A stretch of 64,000 bases of DNA from Anticarsia gemmatalis (lineage: Eukaryota; Arthropoda; Insecta; Lepidoptera; Erebidae), in contig NC_134764.1 in assembly GCF_050436995.1 (NCBI RefSeq), forward strand, positions 9,920,001 through 9,984,000. The letters run 5' to 3'. The position numbers were made by a program, and so were the translations under genes. The notes under the pieces are model-generated. The model was not told where the DNA came from. It saw nothing but the letters and a program-made list of their open reading frames with translations, and did no database searches. Below, one piece after another: positions 11,463-24,990 of this stretch (the stretch's first letter is position 1; every line of letters starts with the position of its first letter).

Positions 11463-13146
11463 GTGAGTATTTTTTTTATTGTTAATAGATTAGAATTAGA
11501 TTATGTCGATGTAGATGATGTTGTAATTAATAAAAGAATACTTATCCTGAGGCCTATACCTAACAGTGGGTGGAAATGGGCTGATTAGATAGATATCCTA
11601 GTTGAATGTATGTGTATTTTCATGTACCAAACTTTATTAAAAATAGGGTTTTCAAACTGCAGTTTTTGAATAGAGCAGCTGATAGATAAAATTCTACAAA
11701 ATTATTATTTCTCTCTCTTATTATGCACTTATCATCAAAGAAATTTACTGATTTTACTTTAATCAATATTTGACTTTCGTTAAAATTCAAAGGACCTTCG
11801 CAACATGTCTTTAATAATATTGCTATGTACCAAAAGGCAGTAAATAAACTACTCTTGTTTCTAAATAAAGCTATGCCATCCTTCTTATGTAGTACGGTAC
11901 TGGATTGCCAAAATATACAAGTTTTAAATAGGAATGTATTTTCGAAAACAGTTTGCGTCATATCTAAAAAACCCTCTAAAATCATCTTTTTAATAACTTA
12001 TTATTCAAAGAAATCAAGAGGCTCGTAAATAACATCATTGCGTGTGTCATTATCTAAAAAAATAGTATTTTTCAACCGAGATGATTCCATTATGACGGGA
12101 TAAAAAATGTTATTTCCGTATAAAAAAACTTGTGAATAGGAATGTTTTGAAGTACGCCTATTCAGGTTTTTAGTGCCATATCGTTTGATAAATAGGTGTT
12201 TTGTCTTAACACCAAAAATAATAGGGCTTTATATACGAATTCTATGACAAGGATTTGGCTTGTGTGAGATCACGAAACGGTTCCAGAAATATGAAAAAAA
12301 AAAATTACAAAAATTAATATATTTAGTTTATTTGTTAAATAAGTCTTTACAGTTGCAGCTATATGTATGCTGATATATAAATTATTCTACCGTAATACTA
12401 TATTATCTTTATTCAAAATGTACGTAGGAAATTTTGAATAAATTTAAATTTCGTTAAAAATTTCATATTTTTATCGAAAAATGGACCAAGTTTAAAACCC
12501 AGTGGTGTTGGGTTAAGATTTGACCTACAATTTTGTTGACTATCGACAGACTTACAAACACTTGCCTCTAGCTAGGAATCAAACCCAACCACAATTTTCA
12601 ATCGACAACCAATTAATCACTTAATTATCCAATCTAAACATAATTACTATCAATTTGATCATAGAATTTAATTAATTAAAATACCGAACAAAATACATGT
12701 AAATACATAATATTTAAGTATACACATAGTTGATGTAAATTGTACAGGTCACGACGGGTGATGTCATAGTCGTGATGTTAGTTTGTCATGCGGTTTTGCT
12801 TACAAGTGATGTAATTGATTCTGGGTACATTGTGATGTCATGGGTCTGATTTTCGGGTAGGGTGTTATTGGGGTTTTTACTGTGTTGTAACTGTAACTAA
12901 GGACAAAATAGGTATATAAATTTAAAATAATTACTGGTTTATAAAAAAAAATCTTGACTTGTAATCAAACTCAGTACTTTCCTATAGCGAAGATTAAATG
13001 ATATTTTTATCTAAATGTCTGAATAGATGCGTGGTAGAAACCTCATGAAAATCGTTTCAGTATATTACAGTTTGTTACAGGAAATTATTTTAATATGGGG
13101 TAGTGATATATTCAATTAGAAAGTATATAATGTATGTAACATATTA

Positions 13147-13215
13147 CACACAAAGTCACGCCTTTTCCATAAGAGTAGCCTAGCGTAGAGTTCTTTACTT
13201 AAGTCTGCCTATCCC
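13147..13215 (-). repeat. Family B fragment
   Basis: Contains GTCACGCCTTTTCCATAAGA and GTCTGCCTATCCCC, matching family B copies at 34441, 36716, 51517, 58698 and 63477 (shared words CACGCCTTTTTC and CAGAGACCAAAGAACGCC). Diverged. Confidence 0.5.
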
Positions 13216-13605
13216 CTATAATAATAACTATGATATAATTTACACATACAAGATCACAATCATACAATATGTTAAGAACTTTTTTCTGCATCCTCAAAGG
13301 TCAGGGCCTCAATCATAATTCAATAAAAAATAATTCACAATGACTTCCTAAATATTTTTTGCAATATTAATTTAATCGACACAAAAATGTTAGTTATATG
13401 TATGTATACTAGTGATTAATTATAGCATACTACATACATAACATCACGCCTATTATATACACAAAGAATTAAAAAGAGCTGTATTAAATTATAATGATAG
13501 TTCCATCTAATAGGGAGCGAGCCTGCTGCCATTTACCGAGCACTTCACCTAACTCCAGTCTACTATTGATAAATAATCTAAAATGTAAATAAGAAAAGTA
13601 TTATA

Positions 13606-13700
13606 AAGTATAAGTACCTTACCGACCCCGGTATCAAACCAGGGACCTCATGATCAGCAGCCGGTCACACTACCGACCGCGCCGCAGGAGCAGTCAAGCG
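13606..13700 (-). repeat. tRNA-like SINE fragment
   Basis: On the - strand it reads GGCGCGGTCGGTAGTGTGAC, then GAGGTCCCTGGTTTGATACC. The second block is a B-box-like pol III promoter (GGTTTGATACC). No cloverleaf can be folded, so it is not a tRNA gene. Confidence 0.5.
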
Positions 13701-13960
13701 TACTATGTTGGTTTTATTTATCCTAAAAAAATGTAGGGCGGTATAAATGTACGTAAAACACAGAAATAAGTAGCGACTTTATCGAGGTTAAGTTGTTCAT
13801 TACAGATTTAGTTCATCATTTCGAAAAGGATTAAGTGTAATTCTTATCTTCATATATTATATCCATGCAAATTTTATCTAAAAAAGGTTTTGTAGTTTAA
13901 CTGTGAAAGCTAACTGGACAGTCTTACGCATTTATAATATAATAATAAATAAATAAATTT

Positions 13961-14018
13961 AACCCATTACTGTCCCACTGCTGGGCAAGGGTCTCCTCCC
14001 GTAATGAGGGAGGGGCAT
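13961..14018 (+). repeat. Family G repeat
   Basis: AACCCATTACTGTCCCACTG, then CTGGGCAAGGGTCTCCTCCC, shared with 44690-44750, 45816-45890, 53995-54050 and inverted at 50985-51100. Probably a retroelement tail. Confidence 0.65.
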
Positions 14019-14542
14019 TTATAATAATACGCATAAAAACAATTTCCTTTGAACAGGTCTTCAAAAAATGCAAGATCTTGTAATTATGTAGGCTTCATAT
14101 TGCGAATAATGCCAATTTTTAATCAACATACATAATACATAATGTAACATTCGCAATAATTACGTATTCACTTGCAACATACTATTATGTATTACATTTC
14201 TTAACCAAAACTTCCTTAATTTTTATTAAAATATTTGATTTAATAAAACGTTTTTGTTGTTTAATTTTGAGGTTAGAGGTTAAAGTCGGAATGTAGGCCG
14301 GTTACACCTGTGTCCTACTTATGTTGTTGTAGTTAAGTCGATTGTCACCTAAGTGATTTATTATTCATAGATGAGGCTAATATTATTATGAATTTAGGTA
14401 AATAAAGTATTATTAAGATAATAATGAGACTATCGTAATAATTTTAAAAAATTAGATTAACAACTCAAGAAACTTAACTGAATTTGTTCATTCAGTTTTG
14501 TCAGATTTTCTTTCAAAACGCCCTTACTTATGAAGTATCTAA

Positions 14543-14773
14543 TCTGTACTAATAATATAAAATTGTAGAGTTTGTTTGTTTGACCACGCTAATATCAAGA
14601 ATTACTGGTGCGAATTGAAAAAATATTATTGTTGGATAGTCTATTTATTGCGGAAGGCTATATACCATCTCGCTACGACCAATAGGAGCAGAGTACCTGT
14701 GAGGAATGTTACAAAAATGGGAAAAATATGACCCATTCTCTCTTATGTGACGCAAGCGAAGTTGCGCGGGTCT
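14543..14773 (+). mobile_element. Helitron-like element, family C, 3' end damaged
   Basis: Starts TCTGTACTAATA after an A and carries the family C body (GAGTTTGTTTGTTTG; CAATAGGAGCAGAG; CCATTCTCTCTTATGTGACG) and the hairpin GCAAGCGAAGTTGC. After GCGCGGGTC the expected AGCTAG end is missing. Confidence 0.6.
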
Positions 14774-15236
14774 TTAAAAATTAGGATGTTTACGTGACCA
14801 TAAAGTGGTATTTTTAGATACATAAAGAAATATACGAATTATAATGAGAAACTCAACCTCCTACCGTTACAAGGATTCTGATGTAAATCCGGTCAATTAT
14901 AGTAGATATTTTTATTCAAAAAAGATCGACACCTACTTTACAAAATATCTTCTCACGCGAACCATATCTTAACGTATAATTTGATACAATTATTGATAAA
15001 ATATACATAAAGTTACGTAAATAACCTTGACAGCTACATAACTGGTAATTACGAATTCAACGCCATAAACAGTTTAAGAAAACCTTCGAACAAACACCAT
15101 CATAAAATATTAATATTATGGCTTTTATTGCACCACATCGTTTGCCCTGCGATTCCGTCTGCATAGAAAGGTTGCCGTTTAAAAGTATTTAAACTGAGAG
15201 TTTCAATGTTACAAAGATCACATTAAAAGTTGGTTT

Positions 15237-15463
15237 CAGGAGCGCGATTCTGTACAGTCGGTACTGTCGAGTATCGAAAGTTTGACATTTAGAATGTACT
15301 GCCAAAATATTTCCTACGACATGCGACACCCGTCACAGGCGCTGATAAATTTTTCATACAAAATTTTTCGATAGCTAGTCGGTAGTCGATACTCGATAGT
15401 TGTACGGAATCTAGTTACAGGTCGGTTGTCGGTAGTCGATGGAAGTAGAGAATCAAGCTACAG
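15237..15463. mobile_element. Family D foldback MITE
   Basis: Begins CAGGAGCGCGATTCTGTACAG and ends GTAGAGAATCAAGCTACAG, inverted relatives of each other. The interior has ATCGAAAGTTTGACATTTAG and GGCGCTGATAAA, as in copies at 33067-33234, 40491-40679, 40797-40984 and 41905-42052. Non-coding. Confidence 0.65.
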
Positions 15464-15963
15464 TTGTTGTCAAATTATATGCTAAATGACAGTTCTTTGG
15501 AGCTTGTACAACTTTGACACTAGATTGACTCCTAACCATACGATAAACTAAATAAATAATAGTCTCTTCCCTTTTTGTGTTAAACAAAAGTCTTGTTAAA
15601 TTGTTATTTCAAAAGGAAATGTACTACGTGCTGTAATTTAGTTAATCAGCTCTTGTACATACATCTCTTGTATTTCCTACGTATAGTGTGTGAGTGTGTG
15701 CTCTCATCATTCTTAGTGAGAAATAATTATACACTTGTACTGAAGTAATTATTATTAGGTGTTTATTTCCTCGTGGTTTAGCGGTGATAACATCTTAGGT
15801 ACTGTTTAAAATAGTACTACTAGTAATAGTAAATACTAGGTACTGGAATTAAGGATGGTATGTTTTAAAATTATTAATGAATAGGCTCTAAAACAAAGGA
15901 CCATTCATGTTTAAGAACAAAGCTATATTTTCCCCATTATCGACTTTATGAACCACAAATTAT

Positions 15964-16043
15964 TATAGCTAGTTAAATTAGGTTAGGTGCGTAGTACTCG
16001 TAACTGACTATAGCTAGTTGAATAAGGTTAGGTGCGTAGTACT
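15964..16043 (+). repeat. Local 35-bp duplication, 45-bp offset
   Basis: 15964-15998 and 16009-16043 match at 33 of 35 positions; both contain GGTTAGGTGCGTAGTACT. A 10-bp spacer separates them. The first copy includes TTAGGTTAGG, two insect telomere-type units, too few to mean an interstitial telomere. Confidence 0.8.
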
Positions 16044-18474
16044 GGCGGTCCTGTATGAAAATTCATATGAATGAGAATGAAGAAAAAAGGAAGTTTGTAG
16101 TGATCGTGCCATTACAATGATATATAAACAAAACAATCCTTGCACACAGCCTTATGCAAATAAAACCTTTCATTATAAGAGTGCCAATACCTAAAAATAG
16201 AGCATACTTCTTTATCCACAGCGCCATACTTTATGCCAAGATCGAAACACAATAACACTATATAATTCTTAGTTCATAAAACATATCATTCAAAATGTAC
16301 ATACTGTTTTACATATAGTTCAAGACCACACTGTCAAGGTTACATTGAACCGTTTGAGAAATATCCCAACATTTAGCACTTAGCTCAATAACTGTTGTTA
16401 CAGTTAATAGAATTCGAACTACAAGTGTAATGTAATAGGGTTGGATATGCAGTGTAATTTGGTACATTTGGTAGGGTTATTATCTTGGTGTTTGATAAAT
16501 TTTGTTTGAAAGATATATTGGTATCATTTTTTATAACAGTATGCTGATTTGAACTTAATCACTCGGGGAGAGTTAATTTTACGCTATACATAGAGGAATA
16601 GGGGCAATGAAAATTATTTTTCAGACTGAGTTATCTGAAGTTTAATAAGTTGTATTTTATTTTTAGCTCGGGCTTAATCCCTCTCTCATTCCCGACCTAC
16701 CAAGCTGGTTAAGTATATGTTGGGGACTTTGCATTCCATCAACTGTGTTACAGAACTCTGAAGTATTCAACATTTCATCATTATTCAAATACGTTACCTA
16801 TAGTTTAATGACAGCAAAGATTTCACACAATCACATAAAAAGTACCTTAAACACAACTAACTAACCTCAAAAGTAAAGAATGAGTGAGTTTTTCACATGC
16901 CGTCAAATGGCACTTTGGGCCCCTTCTCACGCGTCACCCATTAAAAACAATACTGTGCGAGCGAGACAGAACACCGTGTTTTCCATTAAGTTTTCCCAAA
17001 GTGGAAAAAATGACGATTGTCTGGAAAAAGATTAGCTTCGACCTTCCTTTTTGTATGTTCCTTTGTTTATGGTATTTAATTAAATGCGATGTACCTAGAT
17101 ATTGTATAGAAAAACTGTAGGTCTGTGTACCGAAATACAATGGTTCAATGCAATTTGTTGCTGTTTTTTTGTTTCGTTCTTCCGGCCATGTACTATGGTT
17201 CCGGATAAAAACTATTTTATTAAAAAGCTATAATAAAGCTTAATACTTCTTGATTATGAATATTATTCTATTTTTCTTTGAGGTTAAAAGTAATATTGTA
17301 GACAGGTTTCCCCTCATATAAAATGTATGTATAATATAGGTATTTTAGGCCACGAAAGAATATGTTCCTTCGTTACAGATATTCCTTTGTCTAACGCCAC
17401 CTAAATCACCTGCAATAAATAGACACAGACCAATGAATGAATATAACAATACTCGATAATTGAAAGTTCCCATAAAAATACATCAAATCAAATAATTTAT
17501 TTTCTCAAATAATATATGGCTGATTTATTGGTAACATTCAAATTTAATTACTTGAACACTTAATAATGTTCCTAGAGATAAATTTGGGTGTATTTACAGA
17601 GAGTAGACAAATTAATTTGATTATATTTATCAATCTATTTAAGTAATATATTTGCTTACCTTCAAATAAAACTAATAAAGATTTTAAAGTGCCTCATTAG
17701 CCCTTTTACATCTCTTTGACCTCACACATTTTATGATAACGACGGTATATGCTTTCAAGACTTGTAGCTCTTCATTTAGTTAATGTTGAAACAAGATGAA
17801 AATTAAATGTTGTCGTTTTAACCTTAAATAAATGGACTTTAACTTCAACTAATTCTAATAAATAAACTTTGTGAAACTAGGTTATAGCCGTTCTTTCTGT
17901 GTTTTAGCTATCTGAAATTAGTATCTAAAGAAATGAAACAATACAGCAAAAGCTTATTTTTTTTGACATTTTGATAACGTACTTCCACCACCCGAGGTTA
18001 AAAATAGAATTATTCTATTTTTCTTTATTTTTTCCAAATTACAAGCGACGATAATGAAACCTCACGGGTCAACTAGTGGTAAACAAACTAGATTCTACCC
18101 AATCGAACATTATTTATTCGCGAGCTAAATTCTGACATACCAAAGCCTTGAAAAGTTTGCATATCGAGGCGTTTCCGTTACGATTGAGGGCTTAGCCCGG
18201 ACGTGATGTGTCAAGTGCAGTCATTAAGGGCAAGCAATTAATTATTCATTAAGAACGACGCTGCTAGTGACACGCATCGTAGATTTGTTGCAAGCTGGAA
18301 ATGTGGTGACGACTGGTTAAAAAGGGGGTTTATTTTAATAGTTGACCCGCACGCAAAAAAAAGGAGGAGGTTCTCAAATCGACTGCATGTTTATTTTTCT
18401 AACGTAGGATGCATTACTCATACACCTTCACCTTAGGTGGGTTTATTTTAAAAGAAAAACGCTTAATATCATTA

Positions 18475-18652
18475 CCAGCGGCCCGCCCCAGTTTCGCCCG
18501 GGTAACACCGGGTTACCCTGGCCAATTATCAACTCAAACCTTCTTTGAAAATTATTCTATCTAAAAGTGAAAACCAAAGATATATCCGTTCAGAAGATTT
18601 TGAGTTTGCCGCGAGTAGACAAACGTGGCGAAGGGAATTTTATTTTTTATTA
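18475..18652 (-). mobile_element. Helitron-like fragment with CTGG end
   Basis: On the - strand it ends CCCGGGCGAAACTGGGGCGG, then GCCGCTGG before a T. This fits a Helitron 3' end (GC-rich hairpin then CTRR, inserted before T). The inner end near 18652 is a guess. Confidence 0.4.
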
Positions 18653-21123
18653 GGTAGTTACAAGTTTGATATAAAATGGGGCATACTTACTAATAACTAT
18701 TAAAAAAAACTAAATAAATAATCAACTTGCTCTTTAAAAGATGCAAACAATTAACACTAACTTGACCTTCATTATAACACAAAACTATTAAAACTACAAA
18801 TAGGATTTGAACTTACGACCTCGAACAATAAGATTCACAATACTTTCTAACAATTTCACTTTTGATCGTAATTAAGTGTAGGCTTCTCATGATACGTTCA
18901 GAGATTACTCTGAGGTCTGTGAACTTAATGAATAAGTCATTAGACCCACTGACATATATTTAAAGATAATTGCTTAAGTATCACGTATTGCCATTATTTA
19001 CAAAGAAATAAAGACAACCAAAAGAATTTCGGCTACAAAAGACATTTGAAATTTTTAAAAATGTCGTAATTTCTAGGCTCAAAAGATAAAGGACAAGTTA
19101 AGAGTAAACTCTATGTTATTTTTATCCTGTTTGCCGTCATATACCTGCTGTTAAATAAGTCTTATTCTTCAGATAGAGACAGAGATTAATTTCTGTGAAC
19201 CGAAATAGCTCCATTATTTAGTAAATATAAACAAAAAATTATAGGCGACCAAATGTGGTTACAATCTGGTATATATTTCTAATTAGGAAGATAGGTCTAT
19301 CTGCAACTCAATGTGTAAAATTGACACTAGAGGAAGCAGTTATTAAGCCATGTTACAGCCTTTAAGCCTCAAGCTACTATTAACTTTAGCCTAGCTTGAC
19401 CTGACATATAATAAATAGTCCATAATACAGTTAGAAAATATTTCAAACAAAAAATAATTAGCTCTTCATTATAAACTTTAATTACATACATTAATATTAC
19501 TACAGCAAATTAATTACAAAAGTAACCGCCATGTTTAATCATAGACTAAAGAAGCAATAAAAAAATTACAACAAACTTTAATCTATGGTAGAACAAATAT
19601 TGCAATCATAAAAATCATTTCGCAAATTGTTTCGCAAAACTTTATTTAGATTAAACAATGTGAATGAAAATGCCAGTGTTTTTTTCTCATAAAGCACAGA
19701 ATGGGAGCAATAACTCATAGACAATGAAGATTAGACTGAACAAACGTCACATGCAATTTGCGCGCGCTTTTAAAACAAGATGGCGATGATTGACAATATG
19801 GCTGCGTGGGAATGACATAAGGTTGTCGATGTTCAATAATTTTATTTATAAATTAGCTTTATTTGCAATAGTTTGAATAAAATTTTTAAAAATTATCTAA
19901 ATAATCAGAATTTCGTGTAAATTTTATTTAAAACAGCAACCTTATTTTAAGTGACTATATAATTACTTAGAATTATTGATAATACACAATCTATCTTTAA
20001 ATATGGGTGTATTTATGCATATTTATATAAACTACGAAATAACGGTAAACAAACTTATTTTAAGTAGTAGTAAATTTAAAATAATGTCCGTTTTTTGCAA
20101 TCAATATAAATTGTAACAAACACATATCCGCGTGACCTTAGCCTCACTTATCTCAAAAGCTTCCACAATAACGCCTTGATTAAGACAAACTGCCAAATAA
20201 ATTCGATCTATAATTACTATTAAATTTTCAACGGTACATCGATGAACTGAATACATCACTCATATGACTGGCAACACATAAAATAGAGTATAAAAACATA
20301 ACCTGAGGCCTTCATATTAATTATATAGAAAATGGTTCCGTGATGGACAGACAGGTTACAGTTTGATTTAGTTTTAGGGAGTGTTAGAAAGAACTTTGAA
20401 AGATCTTAAAGAATTTCGAAAATATGTAAATAAATAAAATGGTTATGGGACTACTGAATACTTATTAAAGTTTATAAAATAAAAACTAATTCCTACTTAT
20501 TATAACACGAAGAATTTTCTTTTTCTCTTGTCACAGCAGTAGTATACGAGATTGTTTTAAACACGAGTGCAAATCTAAAATGTCCTGTATAAAACGAACC
20601 CAACTTTTTACTTAACCAAAAGCTTTAAACACATCATAATCCCACACAAAACATTTCTAGCTTCGTTCCACGAATATTTCTATCTTAATCTATCATTATT
20701 TTTGATTTCGTTATGTATTCAAGAACCTCCAAACACAGATAAAATCGCGGGCAAACATTAGTCATCATCCCATTCAAAGTCATTACATATTAAAAATTAA
20801 TACAAAAAATACCCATAACAATTTTTGACAGCCCTATCATGACAGGTTTGTTTCTATGTCAATTCTTATTAAAAAACAAGTCAGTGTCCAAGATTCGAGT
20901 CCCGTTATGTGTAAAAGCGATGTTAGAAGAATTTGCCGGGTGTTTAACGTTAGGCTTGCTACACACATATTCGTTTCGCATGTTCTAGGCAAACCGAATA
21001 TTTGTAAATGATTGTTCGGGAAATGCTGCTCGATATCGCCTCACCTGAATGTTTAAAACGAATTGTGATAATAGGACCCGAAGTAACTACTAGATCGGCA
21101 CAAGCCTAACAAGTGCCGTATTT

Positions 21124-21369
21124 GGGTAGTTAAGGAAAAAATATTAAACTAAAGCTTATAAAAGATTAATCTAAAATGCTCAGGCTGCGTAATTTTTATC
21201 ATTAACAATATTGAAATTGAAATTATTACAGATTTAAACATTTTATTATGCACACATTTGATATCAACGAAAATACGATACTAGTGATCTCTACGCCGTA
21301 TTTCTAAACTAAAATGTGTTTTTGACATTTCATAAAAAGTAGCTGATTTGACTGGTCGTCAACTATCCT
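21124..21369 (+). mobile_element. Family F MITE
   Basis: Starts GGGTAGTTAAGG and ends GTCGTCAACTATCC, with the family F core (TTGAAATTATTACAGAT; ACATTTCATAAAAAGTAGCTG). It lies 1.1 kb upstream of exon C. No coding capacity. Confidence 0.6.
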
Positions 21370-22495
21370 ATTGCTTCTATTCGGTTTTGTTGTACAATAT
21401 AAATATTGCCGAACCGAACGTGGCGACCTTACCTTACTAAGTAGGCCAACAGGGCGGGTTGAAATATTTTTATGAGCATAAACGTGTATTGGAACCTAAA
21501 TACATGTATAAGTCTTAATTATTAGGAACAGGTGGCTGTGAATTGATGGGTTGTTTTCGTATTTTTGTATGTTTGTTACATTCCAGAGAGCTTTTTATGT
21601 GAATAGTCTTGTTAGACTAGTAGGTTAGATGTATTTTGTAATTTTATCAGATGTAGCGCGAACTAAACTGTCTCTGTGGTGTGGTCGGTAGTATTTTGCT
21701 GCTTTAAAATAATACAGTTCAATCGTGATAGCCGTCTAGTTTTTATCAACCTAAAATTGTCTTTCAAATTTCAAACAAAGTTTTTTGTTTTTTAGTCTGC
21801 AAATTACAAAAAGAAGCTAAATTGCAAAAGTGTTGCAAACCATTTGATAATCATTCTCTTAATCTAGCACACGATTAGTTTTAAAAAATCATTTTTATTT
21901 TATTGTCAACATTGCTACTAATCATAGTAGAAATAATTAAAACATATATTGTCGGCATTTAACCAGCGTGGTTAATGATAGGGCTTTTAAGGATAGGTCC
22001 GTGCTCAGTTGGTACATAAGTGGGTCAGAAACCAATTTTCATCCCCATGCCATATGATTTCGAAATTGAAATTTTCTTTTATTACTGACCACTAAAAAGT
22101 TCAACATCAATAAAATCCACGTTTAAGTATTATCTGAGTGTACTATCTAAGTAGTTCAGTGTATCGGTATTTACTTTTTAACCAGTAATTCGCATTTACA
22201 TTCAACTGAATGCAGTTACTTGAGCCAAAAACTGCACTCTCAATTACTTGCGTTTAAATAAAACGTGCCTAGTTTCGTGCACAATGGAATTGAAATGTAG
22301 ATGAGTTGTTTGTGTAGGTGTGTTTGATGACACTTTATGTATCACTTTGTACATTCACAATGCAATTTTGCATTCAACTTTTCATGTGACGAATAGGCTT
22401 TTGTTATGACCTACTCTTTTCAGAAATAGACTCGACTCCTGTGATTGTATGTTTTATGAATCATAATATTAACCAATATGTTACTCTCGTTTCAG

Positions 22496-23607
22496 AGGAG
22501 GACTGGGCAGAAAGCACGGCGTACATGATGCACGAAGCTTTCGACGCATCGCCACCACGCCGCGCCGCCTCCCCGCGTCGCACCTCACCCCCGCGCCGCG
22601 CCCTCTCGCCCCGCAACTACGAGCGCTCCTACCCAGATGACTACGATCAGTACCGCGACCAGCTTGCACCCTTCCGTGATCAAAACACCTTCGAGCGAAG
22701 ATTCCGTCACGAATCCTTAGAACGTGTCAGCAAAGACAAGTTCCCGGAAAAGGAAAAGTTCCAGGATGAAGCAGTCAACTACAGGAGACGGTACGTCGCG
22801 GAGACCAAACCTTCCAACAGAAGCATCGACAGAGTCGAGGACCGAAGGTTCGGCAAACTCCAGCGAGGAGCCAGCGAGGGCAGCCTCAAACTCGCAGAAG
22901 CATCCCCGAAAGACAGATTCAACGTTGCTAAAGAAAAGTTCATGAACCTAGAACGCGAAAGATTCAACAGAGAGCTCGAACAGCACATGGCCATGAGGAG
23001 GAGCATGCTCGAGAGGAACAGTCGCTCGACTTCTTCCCCCGAGGAAGAAAGGAGGGACGAGCGACCTGACCGGCACAGAGACCACAGCTCCCGGAGAGAG
23101 CCAGAACGCTCTCATCGCGACATGGAGCGCCACCGCGAGCCCGAGCGACGCAAAGACTCCGACAGGATGCGCGACGTCGAGCCTCTACCTCACAGGGAGA
23201 TGGAGAGGCTCCCGCGCATCGGCAGGAAACGTGACGATGTCAAACGTTTCGAGTACGGCGCTGAGGAGTACTTGAACAGAATCGAGCCGAAACCTCACAG
23301 GGATGACTTCGAAAGATACGACAGGAGGGAGCGGAGGGAACTGGACAGACGTATCGATGAGGACGAGATCATCGAGCCGGTGATCGAGGACCGGAGGAGG
23401 GATTGGAACGACAGACAGAGAGCGTTCAGCCGCTCTCGTCTGCTGGACGATCAGCGCCAGTCGTATGTGGAAGGCGACAGAGACAGGTACTACGACCGCG
23501 ACTACAGGGACTTCCGCGACCTGGCCGACCGACAGCAGTCCAAGTTCCGCCACAGCTACGCGGAGCCGATCCCCCGGGGCCGCCTCGGCACCGTCAGACC
23601 TTACTGA
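22496..23607 (+). CDS. Unrecognised + strand gene, terminal exon C (charged Arg/Glu/Asp-rich tail)
   Basis: Acceptor CTCGTTTCAG. Two bases complete a Glu codon from exon B, then 369 codons to TGA. The exon begins EEDWAESTAYMMHEAFD. Next comes a proline-directed basic stretch of repeated S-P-[RP]-R units (SPPRRAASPRRTSPPRR). About 320 residues follow that are dominated by Arg, Glu, Asp and Lys, for example ERERFNRELEQHMAMRRSM and RRERRELDRRIDEDE, likely coiled coil or single alpha-helix. It ends in a Tyr/Arg-rich tail closing YAEPIPRGRLGTVRPY. The DRHRD-type stretches resemble RNA-binding or scaffold proteins, but I recognise no catalytic motif. High GC and sustained composition across 1.1 kb make this exon certain. 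The gene's identity is not established. Confidence 0.92.
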
Positions 23608-24990
23608 ATGCCATAATAGATACATAGATGTAATGGGATATAATAAACTTCGAGGAACCAAAAATCACACACGGACAGAAGTTGTACGATGAGGCCCAGC
23701 CTCGGATTGACAATACCTGATTTATTCGTTAAATTTAATATATTAGTGGACACAAATAAATGTAATTAACATACCTCTGGACATGTTTACTACCTGCGTT
23801 GGTAGATTGAAGACTTACACCCTTATTCGTGATCACTCTCCGATAAGTCTGTATTTTCTGTCTCATTTCTTCTTAGTACATTCGATATTGAATAAAAAGG
23901 CCAGAGCATGCAGCGTACGCTCCATATGAATAAGAGTGTAAGTTACCTGTCGTATAAATCGGTGCAGGTTAGAGGTAATAATGTAGCATCTACACAAATA
24001 GTAATGTATTTAATACTCACAAGTGAAATATATGTCACAGATAAATGTATTTGTAAATATAAATGAAGTACCTTTGTTATTAGATAGGAGACAAACACGC
24101 GAACATTGTTATTATTATACAATTTGTTATAAAATGTTATTTTTTATCAAAAAATATCAATATTTAGACGCAAACACTCCGTGATTGTTAAATTGGATGT
24201 TTATTTAAATTCAAAATTTACGTTACTCTTTTTCGGAAATTATTTTTTATTACAATTTAGTTTGAGATTGTTTAACTGAGAATTATAACAGTAAATTTAT
24301 TTAATATACTGCGTAGTTCCGAAACCATGCATGGTACCTGCAAACAGAATTCTTCGAATGCTTAAAAAATCTCATAAAATCGTTTTGTACTTATTTTACT
24401 GCAGAACCAGTTGAAATAGTTATATCAATATCTTAACTGCCACTTTATACTTAAAGTCAAGTAAATACCTGCATAGTTGAGTACGTAGATGAGTTTACTA
24501 AGTAATCAACTCTTGTATCTATGCCATCATTACCTTAAAATGACTATGGAATAAAATAGCAGCTATAAACAGAACATACTTTTTTAACAAAGTAATCAGA
24601 TATTACGACATAATTTACTAAAATTAAATACTGGGTATCTATTCTTCTACTACGCTGAGTAATGACAGTAAAAACATATAACCTTCACGTATAAAAGCTA
24701 TTTAACATCAAATCAATCAAGACGACCAAGAAGAAGGGTCAATTTCAGGCAGGCAGCTGGTTGTAAAAACATCAGCCAAATCCTTTAGCAGCATGTTTTT
24801 GAGAAAGAAAACATACTGTAGTGAAATCTTACGTGGGATAAGGACAAAACAAAGAAGACCTTTAAAAGTTGTTATTCTCAGCTAAACAATCTATTTGTAA
24901 TTTATTTGTAAGTTAATATAGAATGTAAATGAATATAATATCATGTTTTACGAAAGAATTTTCAACAATAAAATTTTAAAACTTATGTTT
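23608..24990 (+). other. Probable 3' UTR of the + strand gene
   Basis: No interspersed repeat is visible across 1.4 kb after the TGA, unlike the introns and the DNA beyond, which suggests transcribed, constrained sequence. AATAAA occurs at 23755-23760, 23891-23896 and 24967-24972. The last is followed by TATGTTTGTTTATT, a plausible GU-rich downstream element. The earlier signals could give shorter transcripts. Confidence 0.55.
24967..24972 (+). terminator. Likely distal polyadenylation signal of the + strand gene
   Basis: AATAAA followed within 15-30 bp by a T/G-rich run. The alternatives at 23755 and 23891 lack an equally clear downstream element. Confidence 0.45.

Larger units (their letters stand above)
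11463..22495 (+). other. 11-kb last intron of the + strand gene
   Basis: A GT-AG intron joining exons B and C in frame. Repeats inside it lie at 13147-13215, 13606-13700, 13961-14018, 14543-14773, 15237-15463, 15508-15550 (family A scrap), 15964-16043, 18475-18652 and 21124-21369. The remainder is AT-rich with no convincing exon on either strand. Near 19750-19810 there is an isolated GCGCGCG...AAGATGGCGATG patch, recorded as an observation only. Confidence 0.7.

Noticed and set aside
11620..11985. 121-codon - strand open frame inside the + gene's last intron
   Set aside because: AT-rich, Phe/Leu/Ile/Asn-heavy composition as expected by chance, no recognisable domain, and a competing + strand frame overlaps it.
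15974..15992. Interstitial telomere repeat (TTAGG)n
   Set aside because: Only two units; explained by the local 35-bp duplication.
23185..23661. 158-codon - strand open frame opposite exon C
   Set aside because: Shadow of the GC-rich Arg/Asp codons of exon C; the Val/Pro/Ala-rich product has no domain.
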